A stretch of DNA of 10,154 bases from Ruaniaceae bacterium (GTDB lineage Bacteria; Actinomycetota; Actinomycetes; Actinomycetales; Actinomycetaceae), in NCBI GenBank assembly GCA_030450655.1, contig JAKDIE010000026.1:1-10154 (forward strand), read 5' to 3'. The position numbers were made by a program, and so were the translations under genes. The notes under the pieces are model-generated. The model saw nothing but the letters and a program-made list of their open reading frames with translations. It searched no databases and was not told where the DNA came from. This document shows positions 5,942 to 10,154 of this stretch, in pieces. The first letter of the stretch is position 1. Every line of letters starts with the position of its first letter.

Positions 5942-6643
5942 CTAATGCCGGGCGCGGCGTTTCCGTGCCACCACGATCACCACGACCGCTAGCGCGATCG
6001 CAACTGCGAGGGCGCCGAACCAGATCCAGAGGAGGCCGCCGAGTTCAGGAACCGGATCTCGAGCGTCCGCTGCGCCGGAGATCGCTTCCGGTTCTGCTGC
6101 CACCGCGGCGCCCACTGCATGCATGTCGAAAATGTGCTCGCTGCTCAGGGTCCACTGCACGGTGTTCGAATCGATGAGGGTCCCGTTGTGCTCGAGCACC
6201 CCGCCGGGAAAGGAGACGGTGTAGACGATGTCCGGAGCGGAGGAATCCTCGGCCTCCGCTACACCGACCTCCTCCTCGTTGAGGCCCCCGCTCACAACGA
6301 AGGTGTCGCCTTCACGAGTCACGCTGACGTTCGCGCCACCGTAGTCGATGCGATCGATTGGGGTTGAGGGGACCGTGACCACTACCCCGGTGTAGCCGCC
6401 GGACGCGTAGGGCTCGGTGGTGACGTCGTCGGGGATCTCTTCCATCGCCGCAGCCTCGAAGTCTGACCAGGCGGCGGCGGGATCGTCGTATCCGAGGGCC
6501 GTGGCGGTCTCATCGCTGATAGCCATGACGATGGTGGCGCTCGCGGTGTCGTCCGGCTCAATATCGAGACTAAAGTGCATTCGGACGCAACCGCTGAGAA
6601 GTGTGGCGAGCGCAATCGCAACAATGACGAGCCGAGCTTTCAC
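5942..6643 (-). CDS. lppM: LppM-family lipoprotein with C-terminal membrane segment
   Basis: A 233-residue envelope protein. The signal peptide (MKARLVIVAIALATLLSG) ends in a lipobox LLSGC with the lipidated Cys at 19; an extracellular domain follows (about 20-198, with DIEPDDTASATIVMAISDE near its start and alternating beta-type strands). A hydrophobic segment (about 203-226) and basic tail RKRRARH at the end anchor the C-terminus. This two-anchor layout and the early sequence resemble the LppM family, whose mycobacterial member is implicated in phagosome interactions; the role in other actinobacteria is unknown. The GTG start is supported by GGAGGG (plus-strand 6650-6655) at good spacing. 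A possible -10 (TAGTCT, plus-strand 6677-6682) lies about 35 nt upstream. Confidence 0.85.
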   Translation of the reverse strand: MKARLVIVAIALATLLSGCVRMHFSLDIEPDDTASATIVMAISDETATALGYDDPAAAWSDFEAAAMEEIPDDVTTEPYASGGYTGVVVTVPSTPIDRIDYGGANVSVTREGDTFVVSGGLNEEEVGVAEAEDSSAPDIVYTVSFPGGVLEHNGTLIDSNTVQWTLSSEHIFDMHAVGAAVAAEPEAISGAADARDPVPELGGLLWIWFGALAVAIALAVVVIVVARKRRARH

Positions 6644-6985
6644 TGCAATCCCTCCGGTGATTTGCCTATCGAGGTCAGACTACCCGCGTGAACGCGGCGC
6701 ACCTGTTCGCCGGATTCCTCGGCGCGGACGGGAGCACGCTGGACCTATGGCGATTGGGCCTTAAGGCCCAAGATGTGAGGCTGCCGGAATTTTCGGGGGC
6801 CGTTGGTCCCACGCTCTCGAGTTTCCTTGGAAATTCGCCGAAAGTGGGACAGTTGGGGCTCGCAATCTCGGTGTTTCATGACGCGACGGATGTTAGCGTC
6901 AAATCAGTTCGATGCGCGCTAATGGGGGTGTGCGGAGGACGTATCGAGATCACGGAATGACGCACCAAGGGAGAGGATCAGCGCC
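6644..6985. promoter_or_regulatory. Divergent regulatory region between lppM and nrfH
   Basis: A 342-nt region with a perfect 18-bp palindrome (6754-6771), an inverted repeat GTCCCAC...GTGGGAC (6806-6812 and 6844-6850) enclosing TTTCC-TT-GGAAA (6822-6833), and TGACGC...GCGTCA (6879-6884 and 6896-6901). A GTG-started frame at 6688-6960 (90 codons) is open throughout; its first 25 codons have high GC at third positions, but the later ones do not, no ribosome site precedes it and the product matches nothing I know. I treat it as non-coding or a gene remnant. The nrfH ribosome site is AAGGGAGAGG at about 6967-6976. No convincing -35/-10 pair for nrfH was found. Confidence 0.5.
6754..6771. promoter_or_regulatory. 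Perfect 18-bp palindrome, candidate operator for nrfH or lppM
   Basis: TTGGGCC-TTAA-GGCCCAA reads identically on both strands. Its core GGGCCT-TA-AGGCCC differs by one base per half from the DosR/NarL-family type GGGACT-NN-AGTCCC, known from hypoxia and nitrate/redox-responsive regulators. It lies 215 bp before the nrfH ATG and 111 bp before the lppM GTG. It could form a hairpin, but has no T-run and sits upstream of both genes, so a terminator is unlikely. Confidence 0.5.
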
Positions 6986-7471
6986 ATGGCCGGCGAGGCA
7001 GGTCCACGGGCCAGGACAACCCGCTTCGCCCTGCTCTCGATCGTCGTGTTCATCATCGGGGCGATGATTGGCTTGGCCGTCTACACCTTCGTCTATGCGA
7101 AGGGCAGTTCGTACCTCTCAAGTGACCCGCAGGCCTGTATTAACTGCCACATCATGGAGGATCAGTACGACGGCTGGATCGCCGGAGTGCACGCGAATAC
7201 TGCCACATGTTCGGACTGTCACCTGCCGCATGACAACGTGATTCACAAGTACTTCGTCAAAGGCGAGAACGGCTTCATGCACGCGCTCAAGTTCACGACG
7301 GGCTGGCATCCAGAGAACATCGAGGCCCGCCCCGTGAGCCTCGCAATCACCAACCAAGCATGCCTGAGTTGCCATGCGGAACTCACGGAGGACATCCGGC
7401 ACCCCGGCACCTCGGAGAGCGGCGAGGTCTTCGACTGCGTGCGTTGCCATTCCGGAGTTGGACACAAGTAG
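6986..7471 (+). CDS. nrfH: NrfH, membrane tetraheme cytochrome c (quinol dehydrogenase for nitrite reductase)
   Basis: A 161-residue NapC/NirT/NrfH family cytochrome that oxidises menaquinol and passes electrons to NrfA. One N-terminal membrane helix (about 14-36) anchors it, with the heme domain outside. Four heme c motifs are present: CINCH (51-55), CSDCH (75-79), CLSCH (126-130) and CVRCH (151-155). The first continues as CXXCHXM (M57), the feature of NrfH proteins in which Met ligates heme 1 near the quinol site, supporting NrfH over NapC. The length is in the normal NrfH range. The ATG at 6986 is preceded by a purine-rich ribosome site. It is followed by nrfA with a gap of 9 nt, forming the usual nrfHA pair. 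Confidence 0.95.
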   Translation: MAGEAGPRARTTRFALLSIVVFIIGAMIGLAVYTFVYAKGSSYLSSDPQACINCHIMEDQYDGWIAGVHANTATCSDCHLPHDNVIHKYFVKGENGFMHALKFTTGWHPENIEARPVSLAITNQACLSCHAELTEDIRHPGTSESGEVFDCVRCHSGVGHK

Positions 7472-7474
7472 GAG
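7470..7474 (+). promoter_or_regulatory. Ribosome binding site deciding the nrfA start
   Basis: AGGAG overlaps the nrfH stop codon. The ATG at 7475 touches it directly and would be poorly placed, whereas the in-frame ATG at 7481 is 6 nt away. The latter is therefore the likely start of NrfA. Confidence 0.6.
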
Positions 7475-7480
7475 ATGATC

Positions 7481-8929
7481 ATGGAAACGAGCACGACACC
7501 CACCTCGAAGCGAGGGCAGAGTCCCAAGGTATTGGCGCTCATCTTCGTGGGGGCCATTGTCGTGACGGTGACAATCACTGCCCTCCTGATCAACATCTTC
7601 GAACGCAAGCAGGAGGGGCACGCCTCCTTTGCCCCCGTAGTACAGATCGACGAGACAGTGGTTGACCCCGCCGTCTGGGGCCAGAACTTCCCCTCCCAGT
7701 ACGAGGCTTTCCTGCGCACTGCGGAGTTCACCGAGTCCGCCCACGGAGGCGTCATGGTGCCTCACGACGTCGAAGGGGACCCGCGCACCGAGGTTCCGTC
7801 TTCGAAGCTCGAGGAGGATCCTCGATTGGTGGACATGTGGCTCGGATATCCATTTGCGGTGGACTATCGCCATGCTCGCGGTCACGAGTACATGATCCTC
7901 GATCAACAATTCACCCTGCGTAACACGGAGTTCAACCAGCCCGGCACCTGCCTCAACTGCCACGCCTCCACTCCATCCATGTACACGGCGCTCGGAGACG
8001 GCGATCGGCAGGCGGGCTTCCTAGCGATGGGGACGATCTCGCTCGATGACGCCATCGAACTGGCCGAGCACCCGGTCTCGTGCATCGACTGCCACGACCC
8101 GGAGACGATGGCCTTGCGGATCACTCGCCCAGCGTTCGCCGCAGGAATCGCCGAGCTTAAGGCACTCGAAGGAGTGGAGGATTACGAGGTCAATCGGGAC
8201 GCTACCCGCCAGGAGATGCGCTCCTATGTGTGCGCGCAGTGCCACGTGGAGTATTACTTCGCGGGTGAAGACAAGGTGCTGGAGTTCCCGTGGGAGAAGG
8301 GCCTGGACATTGACGATATCTGGGACCACTACCAAGATGTTGGGCACGTCGATTGGGTACATGAGCGCACGGGGGCTGAGATGCTCAAGGCGCAGCATCC
8401 CGAGTTCGACATCTGGGCGCAGGGTGTTCATGCCAAGAATGGCGTGAGCTGCGTCGATTGCCACATGGCATACGAGCGTGAGGGTGCCGTCAAGGTCACC
8501 AATCACCACATCACCACCCCGCTGGCGGATATCAATGCTTCCTGTGGAACCTGTCACACGACTGGTGACGGGGTGCTGGCGGATCGCGTCACCACGATTC
8601 AGGATCGCTTCATTGAGTCTCGGGATCGCTCGCTTGACGCTCTCGTGTTCCTGATCGGAGACATCGAGACGGCGATTGCGGAGGGTACCCCGGAAGAGTA
8701 CATCGATCTTGCGCGCGAGTATCAGAACAAGGCGAGCTTCTACATTGACTACGTGTACTCCGAGAACTCCTACGGGTTCCATGCCCCGGATTACATCCAG
8801 CGCATCCTCAGCCAGGCACTGGACGCCGCGCGCCTCGGTCAATTGGCACTGACTGGCGTTCCCGCGGAGGACCTGCAGCCCTCGGTCACCACGGTGAACA
8901 ACCTCAACGCGTCGTTGCGGAGCCAGTAG
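7481..8929 (+). CDS. nrfA: NrfA, pentaheme cytochrome c nitrite reductase (ammonia-forming)
   Basis: A 482-residue enzyme that reduces nitrite to ammonium with six electrons on the outer membrane face. Residues 17-38 form an uncleaved membrane anchor or signal. Five heme motifs are present: CLNCH (157-161), CIDCH (201-205), CAQCH (251-255), CVDCH (324-328) and CGTCH (355-359). The active-site heme 1 has His, where many NrfA proteins have Lys (CXXCK). Other key residues are conserved: the Arg in TLRNTE (R147), Glu-Tyr in CHVEYYF (E257 calcium ligand, Y258 catalytic), and KAQH (K303 and Q305 calcium ligands, H306 catalytic), so this is a functional NrfA type rather than octaheme or hydroxylamine enzymes. 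The stop is followed 2 nt later by the TPR gene start. Confidence 0.96.
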   Translation: METSTTPTSKRGQSPKVLALIFVGAIVVTVTITALLINIFERKQEGHASFAPVVQIDETVVDPAVWGQNFPSQYEAFLRTAEFTESAHGGVMVPHDVEGDPRTEVPSSKLEEDPRLVDMWLGYPFAVDYRHARGHEYMILDQQFTLRNTEFNQPGTCLNCHASTPSMYTALGDGDRQAGFLAMGTISLDDAIELAEHPVSCIDCHDPETMALRITRPAFAAGIAELKALEGVEDYEVNRDATRQEMRSYVCAQCHVEYYFAGEDKVLEFPWEKGLDIDDIWDHYQDVGHVDWVHERTGAEMLKAQHPEFDIWAQGVHAKNGVSCVDCHMAYEREGAVKVTNHHITTPLADINASCGTCHTTGDGVLADRVTTIQDRFIESRDRSLDALVFLIGDIETAIAEGTPEEYIDLAREYQNKASFYIDYVYSENSYGFHAPDYIQRILSQALDAARLGQLALTGVPAEDLQPSVTTVNNLNASLRSQ

Positions 8930-8931
8930 GG

Positions 8932-9744
8932 ATGCCGTCCACGCCCGAACAGAACGGTGAACCCGACGGCAATAGAGTTCACCTCGATCGCGAGGCGCTC
9001 GAAGTCTTCCTAGAATCGGCCCCGCCGGAACTTGCGGGCTGGGCTACGGATCAGCTCCGGCGAATCGAGGACGAGCGAGCGGTTTCCGCTGAGTTGAGTG
9101 CGGCCGATGCACTGGAACCCGATGAGTCGGATGACTTCTATAACGACATGGAAGGAGAGGACGATATCCTCCAGCGCGGCCGCCGGAAATCCGGCGCGGG
9201 GCCGCAGCGCGGTCCCATTGCGGATGTCCCTCGCACCGCGAATGAGACCGCCACGGGCAAGAAATCGATGCTGCCAGTCTCCGTGCGCGGAGTGCTCGTT
9301 GTTGCCCTGATCCTCGGTGTGGCATGGGGCATCTGGTACGCCGGGCAGTCCGGGGACGAATCGCCCTCGGCCACTGACAGCGTGTCCACCGAGCAGGGCA
9401 GCCAGGCCGAATCGGCAGCCCGAATCGGGGAACTCGAGGACGCGGTGGCTGCCAACCCCTTGGATGTGGACGCGCGCCTGGAACTCGGCGTGCAGTATTT
9501 CAATCTGCGGATGATCGAGCAGGCGCGCGAGCAGTGGGACGGCGTGATCGCCGTCGACGAAAACAATGTCACCGCCTGGTACAACCTCGGCTTCTACTAC
9601 CTCTCCAGCGACCCCGCCGATATGGACGCAGCCCAGGCGGCCTGGCAGCGCGTCATCGAGTTGGAACCCGGCTCCGAGATGGCAGAGACCATCACCATGC
9701 ATCTCCAGGGCCTGTCCGATCCCGACGATGCCCCTGCGGAATGA
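8932..9744 (+). CDS. Membrane-anchored TPR protein of the nrf operon, possible cytochrome c maturation factor
   Basis: A 270-residue protein with a cytoplasmic acidic N-terminal part (about 1-110; helical segment 18-60, Asp/Glu-rich stretch 62-79, basic stretch 82-93), one membrane helix (117-137), a Ser/Thr/Glu-rich linker and a C-terminal region of two to three TPR-like repeats facing outside (about 162-257, with DARLELGVQYFNLRMIEQA and TAWYNLGFYYL). Position between nrfA and ccdA, plus the outside TPR domain, resembles NrfG/CcmI-type chaperones that hold apocytochromes for heme attachment. That role is inferred; sequence similarity to NrfG is not evident to me beyond TPR features. There is no heme motif. 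The ATG at 8932 follows the nrfA stop by 2 nt with a weak ribosome site. Confidence 0.8.
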   Translation: MPSTPEQNGEPDGNRVHLDREALEVFLESAPPELAGWATDQLRRIEDERAVSAELSAADALEPDESDDFYNDMEGEDDILQRGRRKSGAGPQRGPIADVPRTANETATGKKSMLPVSVRGVLVVALILGVAWGIWYAGQSGDESPSATDSVSTEQGSQAESAARIGELEDAVAANPLDVDARLELGVQYFNLRMIEQAREQWDGVIAVDENNVTAWYNLGFYYLSSDPADMDAAQAAWQRVIELEPGSEMAETITMHLQGLSDPDDAPAE

Positions 9745-9750
9745 GACGCG

Positions 9751-10154
9751 ATGGATGCCGTCTCTCTTCCTCTCGCCTTTCTCGCTGGAGTGGTGACTTT
9801 CGCATCCCCCTGCTTCCTTCCGGTGGTGCCGGTCTTCATTTCCTATCTTGTGGGCCAGCGGCAGCCCACGTCTCACGCGTACGTTCCGGCGCTGGCTTTG
9901 CCGATGGGGGGACCCACACCAGCTCCACAATCGCAACCGGCCGCTCCGAGCGGGGCGCCGGCGCGGCGCGCCGCGCTAGTGCACACGGGGGTGTTCGTGG
10001 CGGCGTTCTCGGCCGTCTTTGTGGCGATGTGGTCCCTGATCTCGTTGATTGGCTGGGCGGTGGGGGACCTGCGCCCCGCATTGCGGATCGGTGGCGGCAT
10101 CATTCTCATTCTGTTGGGTTTGTACGCGGTGGGTCTGTTGAAGGTGCCCGCGCT
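9751..10154 (+). CDS. ccdA: CcdA-type thiol-disulfide transporter, N-terminal 134 codons (runs off right edge)
   Basis: The frame opened by ATG at 9751, 6 nt after the TPR gene stop, is open to the window end. The first membrane segment reads FLAGVVTFASPCFLPVVPVF, containing the CcdA/DsbD signature with the redox Cys (C21) between Pro residues. Two more hydrophobic segments are visible at about 85-105 and 112-130. CcdA carries electrons from cytoplasmic thioredoxin across the membrane to keep apocytochrome heme-binding cysteines reduced, as needed for nine heme motifs in NrfH and NrfA. The loop after the first helix (about 36-82) is unusually long and Pro/Ala/Gln-rich for this family. The second redox Cys lies beyond the window. 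Cytochrome c synthesis genes (resB/ccsA or ccmF-like) are likely to follow. Confidence 0.88.
   Translation, partial: MDAVSLPLAFLAGVVTFASPCFLPVVPVFISYLVGQRQPTSHAYVPALALPMGGPTPAPQSQPAAPSGAPARRAALVHTGVFVAAFSAVFVAMWSLISLIGWAVGDLRPALRIGGGIILILLGLYAVGLLKVPA

Noticed and set aside
6754..6771. Rho-independent terminator
   Set aside because: The 7-bp stem has no T-run on either strand, and it lies upstream of both divergent genes rather than after a gene.
7118..7963. Minus-strand 281-codon frame across nrfH/nrfA
   Set aside because: It is antisense to heme motifs that clearly define nrfH and nrfA; such open antisense frames are common in GC-rich genomes.
1..10154. CRISPR arrays, insertion sequences, tRNA or rRNA genes
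   Set aside because: No repeated spacer pattern, transposase, terminal repeats or RNA gene signatures were seen on either strand.

Overview
The window reads as chromosomal DNA from a high-GC Gram-positive bacterium (Actinomycetota). Codon third positions are strongly G/C. The gene order HAD-IB phosphatase / divergent ssd-tadA-tadB(C)-flp-tadE-tadE-like matches the arrangement known from mycobacteria (Rv3661 to Rv3654c) and many other actinobacteria. The nrfHA operon points to an organism able to respire nitrite anaerobically. An Actinomycetales- or Propionibacteriales-type host is a reasonable guess, but the sequence alone does not settle it.

Layout: (1) 1-1840, minus strand: an HAD-IB phosphatase with a C-terminal membrane anchor, a 4-nt-overlapping polytopic membrane protein of unknown function, and the first 44 codons of an unrecognised acidic protein running off the left edge. 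(2) 1841-1964: a divergent intergenic region carrying two perfect DnaA-box 9-mers in the same orientation. (3) 1965-5936, plus strand: a compact Tad/Flp pilus (type IVc) locus. It encodes the CpaE-like Ssd protein, the TadA ATPase, an inner-membrane platform protein that looks like TadB and TadC fused, a 53-residue Flp prepilin with a canonical cleavage site, TadE, and a TadE-like protein that overlaps TadE by 140 nt. Two adjacent palindromes precede the pilin gene. (4) 5942-6643, minus strand: an LppM-type lipoprotein, convergent with the tad genes and only 5 nt away. (5) 6644-6985: a 342-bp divergent regulatory region with a perfect 18-bp palindrome and weaker inverted repeats. (6) 6986-10154, plus strand: nrfH (tetraheme membrane quinol oxidase), nrfA (pentaheme ammonia-forming nitrite reductase with His instead of Lys at heme 1), a membrane-anchored TPR protein, and the start of ccdA, cut by the right edge.

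How it works together: the tad genes should build and retract a thin surface fibre. Ssd and TadA are cytoplasmic, the TadB/C protein is the membrane platform, and Flp, TadE and the TadE-like protein are exported pilin or pseudopilin subunits. No prepilin peptidase lies in the window. In the second operon NrfH passes quinol electrons to NrfA, which reduces nitrite to ammonium outside the membrane. CcdA would keep the heme-binding cysteines reduced, and the TPR protein is placed where a cytochrome c maturation chaperone would be expected. The most unusual points are the paired DnaA boxes before ssd, the palindromes before flp and nrfH, the TadB-TadC fusion, and the long overprinted end of TadE.
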